DNA of 64,000 bases from Angustibacter sp049994355 (GCF_049994355.1 NZ_CP188257.1:1984001-2048000); one strand, 5' to 3'; numbered from the stretch's first letter, positions 1 to 10,567 are shown. The notes: generated from the letters alone by a model not told the origin. Made by a program: numbers and translations.

Positions 1-2
1 AC

Positions 3-932
3 CTGGCGGCCGACCTCGCGTCCTACGTGGCCGGGATCGAGTCCGACCCGGCCCGGCTGGCCGTCGTCCAGCAGCGCCGGGCCGAGCTGGGCGCGCTGGT
101 CCGCCGGTACGGGCAGGACGGCCCAGGCGCTGGCGAGCTCTCGCCCGACGTCGCGGCGGTGCTGGCCTGGGGGCAGCGGGCCAGCAAGCGCCTGCTCGAG
201 CTCGACGACGACGGGGACCGGGTCGAGCAGCTTCGCACCCGGCGGGCCGAGCTGCGCGCCCGGCTGGGCGAGCTCGCCGGACGGCTGCACCTGGAGCGGT
301 CCGCAGCCGCCCGCCGGCTGGCCGACCAGGTCGCCGTCGAGCTGGCGCAGCTCGCGATGCCGAACGCCCGGCTGGAGGTCTTGCTCACCCAGCGCGACGA
401 CCCGGACGGCATCATCGTGCAGCTGGACGGCGCGCCTCGCACGGTGGCGGTGGCGGCGCACGGCGTGGACGACGTCGAGCTGCAGCTGTCACCGCACGCC
501 GGCGCCGAGCTGCGGCCGGTGGCCAAGGGTGCCTCGGGCGGTGAGCTGTCTCGGGTGATGCTGGCCCTGGAGGTCGTGCTCGCCGGGGCCGACCCGGTGC
601 CGACCTTCGTCTTCGACGAGGTGGACGCCGGCGTCGGCGGGCGGGCCGCGATCGAGATCGGCCGCCGGCTGGCCGCACTGGCCCGCAGCGCCCAGGTCAT
701 CGTGGTCACCCACCTGCCCCAGGTCGCCGCCTACGCGGACCGGCACCTGCTGGTGCTGAAGGCCGACGACGGTGCGGTGACCGAGAGCGGCGTGCGCCTG
801 CTGGACGACGAGGCCAGGGTCGCCGAGCTGGCCCGGATGCTGGCCGGCCACGAGGAGTCCGGCACGGCCCGCGCGCACGCCAAGGAGCTGCGGGAGACGG
901 CGGCGGCCGAGGTGGCGAACGCCTCGTCCTGA
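3..932 (+). CDS. recN: DNA repair protein RecN, C-terminal part (cut by window edge)
   Basis: SMC-like ATPase acting at double-strand breaks during recombinational repair. The reading frame is open at the left edge; 309 codons are visible. The first ~100 visible residues are rich in Arg, Leu and Glu, as expected for the returning arm of the coiled coil. The ABC signature KGASGGELSRVMLAL lies around visible residue 175, followed by the Walker B/D-loop FVFDEVDAGVGG and the H-loop VVTHLPQVAAYAD. The Walker A half must lie outside the window. RecN next to steA-steB is a common actinobacterial order. An internal GTG at 27 is not a real start. Confidence 0.95.
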   Translation: MAADLASYVAGIESDPARLAVVQQRRAELGALVRRYGQDGPGAGELSPDVAAVLAWGQRASKRLLELDDDGDRVEQLRTRRAELRARLGELAGRLHLERSAAARRLADQVAVELAQLAMPNARLEVLLTQRDDPDGIIVQLDGAPRTVAVAAHGVDDVELQLSPHAGAELRPVAKGASGGELSRVMLALEVVLAGADPVPTFVFDEVDAGVGGRAAIEIGRRLAALARSAQVIVVTHLPQVAAYADRHLLVLKADDGAVTESGVRLLDDEARVAELARMLAGHEESGTARAHAKELRETAAAEVANASS

Positions 933-983
933 CACCCGCGGACCTGCGCGGCTGGCTCGCTCGGGCGTGACAGGATGGCCGCG

Positions 984-2165
984 ATGCGTCTGCCCTCACT
1001 GCGTTCCCGCACCCACGAGCCCTCTGCCGCGGGTGCCGTCGGCGTGGCCAAGGTCGACTCACGCACCAAGAACCTGACCAAGCGTCTCGACCCTGGTGAC
1101 GTGGCGGTGATCGACCACCTCGACATCGACACGGTCGCCGCCGAGTCGCTGGTGGCCCGCCGTCCGGTCGCGGTGGTCAACGCCGCCGCCAGCACCAGTG
1201 GGCGATACCCCAACCTGGGTCCGGAGATCCTGCTCGCGGCCGGCATCACGCTCGTGGACGGCGTGGGCCGGGAGGTGATGGTCGCGATCGCCGAGGGCGA
1301 CCGGGTGCGGGTGCACGGGCCGAACGTCTACGTCCGCGACGACCTGGTGGCCACCGGGACCGTGCAGACGGACGAGACCGTGGCCGCGGCGATGGAGGAG
1401 GCGCGGGCCGGCCTGGCAGTGCAGATGGAGGCGTTCGCCGCCAACACGATGGAGTTCCTGCGCAAGGAACGCGACCTTCTGCTGGACGGCGTGGGCGTCC
1501 CGGAGATCACGACCCAGCTCGACGGCCGGCACGTGCTCGTGGTGGTGCGCGGGTACCACTACCGGGAGGACCTGCAGACGCTGCGGCACTACGTGCGTGA
1601 GTACAAGCCGGTCATCATTGGGGTGGACGGCGGCGCGGACGCGGTGCTGGACGCGGGCCTGTCCCTGCACATGATCGTGGGCGACATGGACTCGGTGTCC
1701 GACAAGGCGCTGCGCAGCGGGGCCGAGGTGGTCGTGCACGCCTACCGGGACGGTCGGGCGCCGGGCCTGGACCGGGTGCGCCAGCTCGGCATCGACCCGG
1801 TCGTCTTCCCCGCCGCGGGCACCAGCGAGGACGTCGCGATGCTGCTGGCCGACGACAAGGGCGCCGAGCTGATCGTCGCGGTCGGCTCCCACGCCACGCT
1901 CGTGGAGTTCCTCGACAAGGGCCGCTCGGGGATGGCCAGCACCTTCCTGACCCGGCTTCGGGTCGGTGGCAAGCTCATCGACGCCAAGGGCGTCAGCCGG
2001 TTGTACCGCTCGCGCATCTCCAGCTGGCAGGTGCTGCTGTTGCTGGCGGTCGGGGTACTCGCCATGTTCGTCGCCATGTCGGTGACGCCAGCCGGTCAGG
2101 CGATGCTCGCCGTCGGCCACGCACGCTGGGACGACTTCGTCTCATGGATCCAGGGACTGTTCTGA
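984..2165 (+). CDS. steA: SteA-type cytokinetic ring-associated protein
   Basis: Homologue of SteA, which with SteB is linked to cell separation and envelope integrity in corynebacteria. The middle carries a thiamine-pyrophosphokinase-like fold (motifs VIIGVDGGADAVL and HMIVGDMDSVSDKAL), and a single membrane segment (WQVLLLLAVGVLAMFVAM) lies near the C-terminus, so the enzyme-like domain should face the cytoplasm. Two in-frame ATGs are possible, 975 and 984; 984 was chosen because a CAGGAT hexamer at 971-976 lies 7 nt before it, matching the leaderless pattern elsewhere in the window. steB begins one base after the stop, so the two are co-transcribed. Catalytic function is unknown in this family. 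Confidence 0.85.
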   Translation: MRLPSLRSRTHEPSAAGAVGVAKVDSRTKNLTKRLDPGDVAVIDHLDIDTVAAESLVARRPVAVVNAAASTSGRYPNLGPEILLAAGITLVDGVGREVMVAIAEGDRVRVHGPNVYVRDDLVATGTVQTDETVAAAMEEARAGLAVQMEAFAANTMEFLRKERDLLLDGVGVPEITTQLDGRHVLVVVRGYHYREDLQTLRHYVREYKPVIIGVDGGADAVLDAGLSLHMIVGDMDSVSDKALRSGAEVVVHAYRDGRAPGLDRVRQLGIDPVVFPAAGTSEDVAMLLADDKGAELIVAVGSHATLVEFLDKGRSGMASTFLTRLRVGGKLIDAKGVSRLYRSRISSWQVLLLLAVGVLAMFVAMSVTPAGQAMLAVGHARWDDFVSWIQGLF

Positions 2166-2166
2166 C

Positions 2167-3132
2167 GTGATCGACTTCCGTTACCACCTCGTCTCGATCG
2201 TCTCGATCTTCCTGGCTCTGGCCGTGGGGATCGTGCTCGGTGCCGGTCCGCTGCAGCAACAGATCGGGCAGACCCTGACGAACCAGGTCTCCCAGCTACG
2301 CCAGGACAAGTCCGACCTGCGCAGCCAGCTCGACACCCAGCAGCACAGCCTGGAGGCGGCGGACGAGTTCGCCGCTGCCGTGACGCCGGAGCTGGTGGGA
2401 TCGCGGCTGGGTGGACGTTCGGTCGTGCTGGTCCTGCTTCCCGGGGCCGAGTCCGCGGTCGCCGACGACATCACCGCCACCATGAAGACCGCCGGCGCCA
2501 CGGTGAACGGCCGGATCAAGCTGACCTCGGCCTGGGCCGACCCCGACCCCGGCAAGGTGGCCTTCCGAGACCAGCTCAGCAGCAACCTCGGCCCGCTGGT
2601 CGGTTCGACCGCGAGCCCGACGGCATCGGTGAACGAGCAGATGGGCGCCATCTTGGCCAAGGGGCTGATGGTCTCCAGCGTCGCCGAGGCCGACCGGGTG
2701 ACCGAGCAGAGCGAGCAGGCCTTGTCCGGGCTCAAGGAGGCCGGGCTGATCACCATCGACGGCCCCTCGCCCAAGCTGTCCACCCTGGTCGTCACGGTGG
2801 TCGGTGGACCGGTCACCAAGATGTCCGACGATGCCCGCAACGCCACGCTGACGACCTGGAAGGTCACTGCCAGCCAGCTCGACAAGGGCGCCAGCGGCAG
2901 CGTCGTCGCCGGGCCGCTGGCCAGCTCGGAGCCGATCGGCGTGATCGGGGCGATCCGGGCCGACCGCGCCGTGGCGGCTCAGGTGTCCACCGTCGACGAC
3001 GTGCAGCTGGCGATGTCGCAGCCGGCCATCGTGTTCGCGCTCCTGCAGCAGATGAGTGGGGGATCGGGCCAGTACGGCACGGGTGTGGGGGCCACCGCGG
3101 TGCTGCCGCCGCTGCCGAGCGACGAGTCGTGA
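2167..3132 (+). CDS. steB: SteB/MctB-family membrane protein
   Basis: Partner of SteA; the family (copper transporter MctB) was first linked to copper in mycobacteria, but with SteA the role is thought to be envelope and division related. 321 residues: a short N-terminal arm (MIDFRYHLVSI), one transmembrane helix around residues 9-27, then a heptad-rich coiled coil (LTNQVSQLRQDKSDLRSQLD) and an Ala/Gly/Val-rich extracytoplasmic domain. The GTG start lies one base after the steA stop, so translation is probably coupled. Substrate, if any, cannot be read from sequence. Confidence 0.8.
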   Translation: MIDFRYHLVSIVSIFLALAVGIVLGAGPLQQQIGQTLTNQVSQLRQDKSDLRSQLDTQQHSLEAADEFAAAVTPELVGSRLGGRSVVLVLLPGAESAVADDITATMKTAGATVNGRIKLTSAWADPDPGKVAFRDQLSSNLGPLVGSTASPTASVNEQMGAILAKGLMVSSVAEADRVTEQSEQALSGLKEAGLITIDGPSPKLSTLVVTVVGGPVTKMSDDARNATLTTWKVTASQLDKGASGSVVAGPLASSEPIGVIGAIRADRAVAAQVSTVDDVQLAMSQPAIVFALLQQMSGGSGQYGTGVGATAVLPPLPSDES

Positions 3133-3139
3133 GCCGGCG

Positions 3140-4015
3140 ATGAGCGGGCCACGGCGCGCCGGGGCGGCCGCCGCGCTGCTCGCCGCGGCCGCGGCCAGGG
3201 CGGCGTCCACCGCGTTGGACCGGTACCCGCCGGGCGGTGCTGAGCGGTGGACCCGCACCAACCACCGCGGCGAGCCGATCAGCCTGCTCGAGGGGGCAGC
3301 GTTCGTCGCCGGAACCTCGAAGGCTCTGCTGGTTGCCCCGGGAGTGCCCCCGAGGGTGCGCGCCGCGGCCTTGGTCGCCGTGACCACGGCCGGCGGGCTG
3401 GGTGCCTACGACGACCTCGCCGAGAGCTCGGTCCGCAAGGGGCTGGCCGGTCACCTGGGCGCGCTGGCGCGCGGCGAGGTGACCACGGGAGCCGTGAAGA
3501 TCCTCGGTCTGGCGGCCAGCGGGGCGCTCGCGTCGGCGCTCGTGCTGACCGACGAGCGCAGAGCAGCGGACGGCGAGGGGACGGGCGTGCTCGGCCGCTG
3601 CATCGACGTCCTGGTCGGCGGTGCCGTGGTGGCCGGTTCGGCGAACCTGGTCAACCTGCTGGACCTGCGCCCAGGTCGCGCGCTGAAGACGGTGCTGCTG
3701 GCGGCACCCGTGCTGGCCTCCGCCCCGGCGGCGGCCGGACCGGCCGGCGCGGCCGCCGGCGCTGCTGCCGCGCTGCTGCCGCAGGACCTCGCCGAGCGCG
3801 GGATGCTCGGTGACACCGGCGCCAACGCGGCGGGTGCGTTGCTGGGGGTCTGCCTGGTCGCGGGGAGGGCTCGCGCGGGCCGGCTGGCGGCGCTGGCCGG
3901 GTTGGTCGCGCTGACCGTGGCCAGCGAGAAGGTCAGCTTCACGAAGGTGATCGAGTCGACGCCAGGCCTGCGCGAGCTCGACGGGTTGGGCCGTCGGCCC
4001 GCGTCGGGCACGTGA
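3140..4015 (+). CDS. MraY/WecA-like membrane protein (glycosyltransferase family 4 relative)
   Basis: 291-residue, strongly hydrophobic membrane protein. It retains the acidic motifs of polyprenyl-phosphate sugar-1-phosphate transferases: YDDL (Asp91-Asp92), NLVNLLD (Asn172, Asp175) and GDTGANAAGALLG (Asp225), in the same order as in MraY. The C-terminal His-rich loop of true MraY/WecA is not evident, so it may be a divergent or catalytically altered member. The ATG start at 3140 lies 7 nt after steB; the stop overlaps the MurJ-like gene by 4 nt. Neighbours (flippase and glycosyltransferase) suggest assembly of a lipid-linked envelope glycan; the product is unknown. Confidence 0.65.
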   Translation: MSGPRRAGAAAALLAAAAARAASTALDRYPPGGAERWTRTNHRGEPISLLEGAAFVAGTSKALLVAPGVPPRVRAAALVAVTTAGGLGAYDDLAESSVRKGLAGHLGALARGEVTTGAVKILGLAASGALASALVLTDERRAADGEGTGVLGRCIDVLVGGAVVAGSANLVNLLDLRPGRALKTVLLAAPVLASAPAAAGPAGAAAGAAAALLPQDLAERGMLGDTGANAAGALLGVCLVAGRARAGRLAALAGLVALTVASEKVSFTKVIESTPGLRELDGLGRRPASGT

Positions 4016-5679
4016 GCGGGCCGCGCGGCCGGGTCGGCGCCCTCACTCTGGGGGTGGCCGGTGCGGCCACCACCATCGCCGTACTCACCCTGCTCACCCG
4101 CGTCGTCGGCTTCGGGCGCTGGCTGGTCTTCTCCGGCACGGTAGGCAGCTCATGCGTCGGAACGGCGTACACCAGCGCGAACCTGGTGCCGAATGTGCTG
4201 TTCGAGGTGGTCGCGGGTGGCGCCCTGGCCGCCGCGGTCGTGCCGGTGCTCTCGTCGTCGCTGGTGCGCGGTGACCGCGACGCCGCGAACCGGGCCGCGT
4301 CGGCAATGCTCTGCTGGGCGGTGGTCGTGCTCACCCCGGTCGCCGTGCTGGTCGCCGTTCTCGCCGGCCCGATCGCCCATGCCCTGCTGCGCTCCGACCA
4401 GTGTCCCGGGCAGCTGGAGAGCGCTGCCCGGATGCTGGTCGCGTTCTCGCCCCAGGTCCTGCTGTACGGCGTCGGGATCGTGCTCACCGGCGTCCTGCAG
4501 GCGCACCGACGATTCCTCGGTCCGGCGCTCGCGCCACTGGTCTCCAGCCTGGTGGTGATCGTGGTCTACCTGACGTTCGCGGCGGTGACCACGCGCCCGG
4601 TCGAGCCCGCCGCCGCAGCCGCGTGGCTGCCGGGGCGCGGCGCCGAGGCGTTGCTCGCCCTGGGCACGACCGCCGGGGTGGTGGTGCTCAGCCTGCCGCT
4701 GTTCGTGCCGGCCCTGCGGGCCGGGATCCGGCTGCGTCCGACGCTGCGCTTCGACTTCGGCGTCGCCCGCCGGGTGCGCACCCTGGCAGCGGCCGGGCTC
4801 GCCGGGCTGCTGGCCCAGCAGGTGCTGGTGCTGGTCACCCTGAGGCTGGCCAACTCCAGTGGCGGCACCGGAGCGATCAACGTCTACCAGTACGTGCAGG
4901 CGGTGTACCTGCTGCCGTACGCGGTGCTCGCGGTGCCGCTCGCCACGGCCGCGTTCCCGACCCTGTCAAGCCAGTATGCGGCGCAGGATGCCCGCGGCTA
5001 CGGGCGCACGCTGCTGCGCTCGACCCGGCTGGTCCTGGTGGTGTCCGTCGCCGGTGCGGCGGTGCTGGTCGCGGTCGCACCTGCGGTCGGCGCTCTCTTC
5101 TCAGCCCTGGACGTCGGAGGTGCCGGCCTCTCCGCGATGCCGCTCGCGCTGACCGCCTTCGCGCCGGGGCTGATCGGCTTCGCGCTCATCGCGCACCTGG
5201 GGCGGGCCCTGTTCTCGGCCGGGCACGCGTCCTGGGCGGCCAGGTCGACGGTGGCGGGGTGGCTGTCAGCCGTCGTGCTGTCGTACGTGCTGGTGCGGGC
5301 GCTGGACGCCGATGGCGACGTCGGCCGCACCCTGCTGGCTCTGGGGCTGGCCAGCTCGCTCGGCATGACTGTCGCCGGAGTGGCCCTCTGGTTCGGGGCG
5401 AACCGCATTCGGGTGGGCCCGACAGGCTCCTCCACCCAGCTGGCGTCGTCACTGCCCGTGATCGGCGCCTTCCTGCTGGTCGCGGTCGTCGCCCTGCTGG
5501 TGGGTCGGGTGGCGACGGATCGGGTGCTCGAACCCGGGATCGCCGGTGCACTGCTCGCTGGTGTGGTGGGATCGGTGCTGGCGGGGGCGGTGTTGGTGGT
5601 GGGGCTCGCGGTCGTCGACCGCGACGACCTGCGTGCGCTGCTGCGACGCGGCGCGCGCTCGGGAGATGGAGGCTCGTGA
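4012..5679 (+). CDS. murJ: MurJ/MviN-family lipid II flippase-like protein
   Basis: 555-residue polytopic protein of the MOP superfamily with about 14 predicted hydrophobic segments. Family members flip lipid-linked oligosaccharide precursors across the membrane. Recognisable MviN features include the early LTRVVGFGRWLVFS segment and VYQYVQAVYLLPYAVLAVPLATAAFPTLS. It overlaps the MraY-like gene by GTGA and is itself overlapped by the glycosyltransferase by GTGA, so the three are translationally coupled. Actinomycetes usually have a second MurJ elsewhere, near the origin; this copy may therefore handle a substrate other than lipid II. Confidence 0.8.
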   Translation: MSGPRGRVGALTLGVAGAATTIAVLTLLTRVVGFGRWLVFSGTVGSSCVGTAYTSANLVPNVLFEVVAGGALAAAVVPVLSSSLVRGDRDAANRAASAMLCWAVVVLTPVAVLVAVLAGPIAHALLRSDQCPGQLESAARMLVAFSPQVLLYGVGIVLTGVLQAHRRFLGPALAPLVSSLVVIVVYLTFAAVTTRPVEPAAAAAWLPGRGAEALLALGTTAGVVVLSLPLFVPALRAGIRLRPTLRFDFGVARRVRTLAAAGLAGLLAQQVLVLVTLRLANSSGGTGAINVYQYVQAVYLLPYAVLAVPLATAAFPTLSSQYAAQDARGYGRTLLRSTRLVLVVSVAGAAVLVAVAPAVGALFSALDVGGAGLSAMPLALTAFAPGLIGFALIAHLGRALFSAGHASWAARSTVAGWLSAVVLSYVLVRALDADGDVGRTLLALGLASSLGMTVAGVALWFGANRIRVGPTGSSTQLASSLPVIGAFLLVAVVALLVGRVATDRVLEPGIAGALLAGVVGSVLAGAVLVVGLAVVDRDDLRALLRRGARSGDGGS

Positions 5680-6794
5680 GCGTGACCGTGCGTCGTCGGG
5701 TTCTGCTCGTGGTGGGCCCGGTCGCTGGGGGGATCGGCGTCCACGTGTCCAGCCTGGCCACCGGGCTGCCCCGGCTGGGCTGGGACGTCACTGTGCTGAC
5801 CACACCGGCGTCCGCCGCCCGCTTCGACTTCGGTCCCGACGTGCGCCCGATCTGGCCCGACCACGTCGCGGCCTCCCCGGGCCGGGTGCTGGGGCTTCGC
5901 TCCGCGGCCCGCCAGGACGTCGTCGACGCGGACGTCGTGCACGCCCACGGCCACCAGGCCGGAGTGCTGGCCCTCGGGCTGACTGGCTGGACCGGCGCGG
6001 CCCGGCGTCCGGTGGTGGTGTCCTGGCACAACGCAAGCCTGGGCTCGGGCGTGGACCGTCGGGTTCGCGACCTCAGCGAGCAGTGGCTGGCCCGGCGCGC
6101 CGACCTGGTGACCGGCGCATCCAGCGACCTCGTGGACCGGGCTCGCACGCTCGGCGCGCGAGCCGTGCAGCTGGCTCCGGTGGCCGCACCGGACGCCGGG
6201 TCGTGGGTTGGTGACCGGCGGGCCGAGCGGGCGGTGGTCGCGGACGAGCTCGGGCTGGACCCGGACCTGCCGTGGGTGCTCACCGTGTCCCGGATCGCGC
6301 TGCAGAAGAACCTGCAGGTCGTGGTGGACGCGTCGGCGCGGCTGGCCGACGTGGTGCCGCACCAGTGGCTCGTCGTCGGCGACGGGGACGAGGAGCTGGC
6401 CGCCCGGCTGTGGACGCGCATCGCCGACACCGGAGCTCCGCTGCAGCTGGTCGGCGCCCGCGCGGACGTCCCGAGGTTGATGGCGGTCAGCGACCTGTTC
6501 GCCCTGGCCAGCGCCTGGGAGGCGCGGGCGCTCGTCGTCCAGGAGGCGTTCGCGGCCGGGCTCGCCGTGGTGGCCACGGACGTTGGCGGCCTGACCGACC
6601 TGGTCGAGGGCGTCGGGGCGCTCGTCCCGGTCGGTGACGCCGCAGCGCTGGCCCGTTCGGTGGGGGACCTGTTGGTGGACGCCGAGCGGCGGGCGCAGGT
6701 CGCCGCAGCCGGCCTGGAGCGGTTCGCCCTGCTGCCGGACGAGGACGACGTGCTGCAGATGTGGGCCCAGATCTACGACGGCCTGGTGCGCTAG
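5676..6794 (+). CDS. GT4-family glycosyltransferase
   Basis: 372 residues with the GT-B two-domain layout. The N-terminal Rossmann half contains GPVAGGIGVHVSSLATGLPRLGWDVTVL; the C-terminal nucleotide-sugar half contains LTVSRIALQKNLQVVVDA and the acceptor-end motif ALVVQEAFAAGLAVVATDVGGLTDLVE, with the EAFAAG Glu typical of retaining GT4 enzymes. The GTG start at 5676 overlaps the stop of the flippase gene (GTGA); a much longer open frame upstream is an out-of-frame shadow of that gene. Donor and acceptor are unknown; operon context points to an envelope glycan. Confidence 0.85.
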   Translation: MSVTVRRRVLLVVGPVAGGIGVHVSSLATGLPRLGWDVTVLTTPASAARFDFGPDVRPIWPDHVAASPGRVLGLRSAARQDVVDADVVHAHGHQAGVLALGLTGWTGAARRPVVVSWHNASLGSGVDRRVRDLSEQWLARRADLVTGASSDLVDRARTLGARAVQLAPVAAPDAGSWVGDRRAERAVVADELGLDPDLPWVLTVSRIALQKNLQVVVDASARLADVVPHQWLVVGDGDEELAARLWTRIADTGAPLQLVGARADVPRLMAVSDLFALASAWEARALVVQEAFAAGLAVVATDVGGLTDLVEGVGALVPVGDAAALARSVGDLLVDAERRAQVAAAGLERFALLPDEDDVLQMWAQIYDGLVR

Positions 6795-6842
6795 CCCGAG
6801 GACTCGCGGGGGCTGGTGGTCAGCACCGGGCGCAACACCTAG

Positions 6843-6848
6843 TACAGT
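6843..6848 (+). promoter_or_regulatory. -10-like hexamer for pyrG (leaderless candidate)
   Basis: TACAGT lies 8 nt before the GTG start of pyrG, with no Shine-Dalgarno between them. The geometry predicts transcription starting at or next to the start codon. Confidence 0.45.
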
Positions 6849-6856
6849 AAAAGTCC

Positions 6857-8532
<1,676 letters not shown>

Positions 8533-8536
<4 letters not shown>

Positions 8537-9177
8537 GCGAGCGCGAGCTCGCGGACACGTTCACGCCCAACCCGGTCTCGTCGTCCGAGGTCGCCTTCGA
8601 AGGCATGGTCTGGGACGTCCGCCGCGAGGCCGTCGACCTGGGACGGGCGGGCACGGTGACCCGCGAGTTCCTCGACCATCCCGGCGCGGTGGGCGTGCTC
8701 GCGCTGGACGACGCCGGCCGGGTCGCGCTGGTGCACCAGTACCGGCACCCGGTCGGCATGACGTTGTGGGAGCTGCCCGCTGGGCTGCTGGACGTCGAGG
8801 GTGAGCCGCCGCTGCTGGCGGCCCAGCGGGAGCTGGCCGAGGAGGCCGACCTGCAGGCCGGACGGTGGGACGTGCTGATCGACTGGCTGCTCTCGCCCGG
8901 CGGGACGTCCGAGGCGTTCCGCTGCTACCTCGCCCGGGACCTGTCACCGGTGCCCGAGCACGCCCGGCACCAGCGTCACGGCGAGGAGCTGGACATGCCG
9001 ACCGTCTGGTTCGACCTGGACGAGGTGCACGCGGCGGTCCTGGCCAACCGGCTGAGCAGCCCGACCCTGGTGGTGGGGGTGCTGGCCGCGCACGCCGGTC
9101 GGGTCAACGGCTGGAGCACGCTTCAACCGGCGGACACTCCGTGGCCGGAGCATCCTCGACTGCGTCCCAAGTCCTAG
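8533..9177 (+). CDS. NUDIX hydrolase, ADP-ribose pyrophosphatase type
   Basis: 214 residues. The NUDIX box spans GLLDVEGEPPLL followed by AAQRELAEEADL, preserving the RExxEE metal ligands, and the upstream region (VALVHQYRHPVGMTLWELPAG) is typical of ADP-ribose pyrophosphatases (NudF type). It would hydrolyse ADP-ribose or a related nucleoside diphosphate derivative in the cytoplasm. The GTG start overlaps the pyrG stop (GTGA), so it is coupled to pyrG, an arrangement frequent in actinobacteria. It converges with the methyltransferase gene, only two bases separating the stops. Confidence 0.88.
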
Positions 9178-9179
9178 GG

Positions 9180-9914
9180 TCAGGCCGACCGGCGCGCCCG
9201 CAGCACGGCGTCGTGCGCGCGGATCGGGTCGCCCTCCGGCCCCGGGACGTCGCGGCCGGCCGCTTCGGCCACCTGGACGTGCCAGATCTGCGGGTCCAGG
9301 TCCGCGGCGACCTGGTCGGCGGTGTACATCGCGTCCTGCATGGCCTCGACGTTGGCCGGCGTTCGCAGGCCGGTGTCGATGTCGAGCGGGTGGTGACCGA
9401 CGACTAGCAGGGTGCCGCCGGGGCGAACCGCCTCGGCGAGCCGGGCGAAGAGCGGTCGACGCACGATGGTCGGCTGCTGCATGAACTGCGACGTGACCAG
9501 GTCGAAGCTCGCCCGGGGCGGGGCCCACACCCGGATGTCCTCGCGCAGCCAGGTGATGCACGCGGCCACCTCAGCGCCCACCGACTCGGCGTGGGCCCGG
9601 GCCCGGTCGATCCCGGCCTGGCTGAAGTCGACTGCGGTCACCGTCCACCCGCGCTCGGCCAGCCACACGGCGTCCGCGCCCTCGCCGCAGCCGACGTCCA
9701 GCGCGCTGCCGGGGGCGAGCGGGCCGGCGTGCTCGACGAGCCGCGAGTTGGGCCGCCCGCTCCAGACCGCCTCGGGCGCGCCGTAGCGTTCCTGCCACCA
9801 GGGCAGCTCGAACATCTGCGCGAGCTCCGCGTCCTGCGCCGGACCGTGCTGGTGACCGTGCTGGTCTCCGTGCTGGTCTCCGTGATGGTGGACGGGCGGC
9901 GAGGAGTTCGTCAT
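9180..9914 (-). CDS. Class I SAM-dependent methyltransferase with His-rich N-terminus
   Basis: 244 residues. The core Rossmann fold is clear: SALDVGCGEGADAVWLAERG (motif I), then TVTAVDFSQAGIDRA and the later GGTLLVVGHHP. Residues 9-24 form an unusual His/Gln/Asp-rich lead (HHHGDQHGDQHGHQHG), built from a 12-bp DNA repeat and able in principle to bind metal. The gene is divergent from an XRE-cupin regulator across a 68-bp region with a palindromic operator, so that regulator probably controls it. Substrate unknown; TehB-like detoxifying methyltransferases share the fold. A CACACT hexamer ends 6 nt before the ATG. Confidence 0.8.
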   Translation of the reverse strand: MTNSSPPVHHHGDQHGDQHGHQHGPAQDAELAQMFELPWWQERYGAPEAVWSGRPNSRLVEHAGPLAPGSALDVGCGEGADAVWLAERGWTVTAVDFSQAGIDRARAHAESVGAEVAACITWLREDIRVWAPPRASFDLVTSQFMQQPTIVRRPLFARLAEAVRPGGTLLVVGHHPLDIDTGLRTPANVEAMQDAMYTADQVAADLDPQIWHVQVAEAAGRDVPGPEGDPIRAHDAVLRARRSA

Positions 9915-9944
9915 GGACAGCAGTGTGCGGAGGCTTGGCTCGTC

Positions 9945-9975
9945 TTGACAAGTCGCGTTGCCGTTCCGGCAAACT
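9945..9975 (+). promoter_or_regulatory. Promoter with overlapping palindromic operator for the XRE-cupin regulator
   Basis: TTGACA (9945-9950) and CAAACT (9970-9975) are spaced by 19 nt. Between and overlapping them is a perfect inverted repeat, TTGCCG-ttc-CGGCAA (9958-9972). A protein bound there would block the -10 element, as expected for autorepression, and could also affect the divergent methyltransferase gene. Confidence 0.6.
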
Positions 9976-9982
9976 GAGGGCC

Positions 9983-10567
9983 ATGCCCGACTCCAGTGCA
10001 GCTGTCCTGGCCGCGGTGCCGCAACGGTTGCGCGCGCTGCGGCACCAGCGCGGTGGCACCCTCGCCCAGCTGGCCGAGACCACCGGGATCTCGGTGAGCA
10101 CGCTGTCCCGCCTGGAGTCCGGGCAGCGCAAGCCGACGCTCGAGCTGCTGCTGCCGCTGGCGCGCGCCTACCAGGTCGCGATCGACGAGCTGGTCGGCGC
10201 GCCCGAGACCGGCGACCCCAGGGTGCAAGGCCGCCCGGTGTCCCGCGGTGGGATGACCTTCGTGCCGCTGAGCCGTCAGCCCGGGGGCCTGCAGGCGTTC
10301 AAGGTGATCATCCCGGCTGGCAAGGTGGCGAGGGCCTCCGCGATGGGGTCGCACGAGGGCTACGAATGGGTCTACGTGCTCAGCGGGCGGCTGCGACTGC
10401 TGCTCGGCGAGCACGACCTCGTCCTGACCTCGGGCGAGGTGGCCGAGTTCGACACCCGGACGCCGCACGCCATCGGTTCGGACGGCGGCCGGCAGGTCGA
10501 GGCGCTGGCGCTGTTCGGGCCGCAGGGTGAGCGGATGCACGTGCGCGCCGCCCCCCGACGAGCCTGA
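9983..10567 (+). CDS. XRE-family transcriptional regulator with C-terminal cupin domain
   Basis: 194 residues. An XRE helix-turn-helix occupies about residues 12-67 (LRALRHQRGGTLAQLAETTG, ISVSTLSRLESGQRKPTLEL). A cupin barrel follows at about residues 95-185 (HEGYEWVYVLSGRLRLLLGE, EVAEFDTRTPHAIG), probably sensing a small ligand. The ATG at 9983 was chosen over upstream codons because the HTH begins soon after it and the promoter hexamer ends 7 nt upstream. It is divergent from the His-rich methyltransferase and probably regulates both genes. Ligand unknown. Confidence 0.88.
   Translation: MPDSSAAVLAAVPQRLRALRHQRGGTLAQLAETTGISVSTLSRLESGQRKPTLELLLPLARAYQVAIDELVGAPETGDPRVQGRPVSRGGMTFVPLSRQPGGLQAFKVIIPAGKVARASAMGSHEGYEWVYVLSGRLRLLLGEHDLVLTSGEVAEFDTRTPHAIGSDGGRQVEALALFGPQGERMHVRAAPRRA

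Noticed and set aside
4401..5675. Long open frame running into the glycosyltransferase gene
   Set aside because: It lies in another frame of the MurJ-like gene, has Arg/Gly/Ala-rich shadow composition, and the GT4 domain begins only at 5676.
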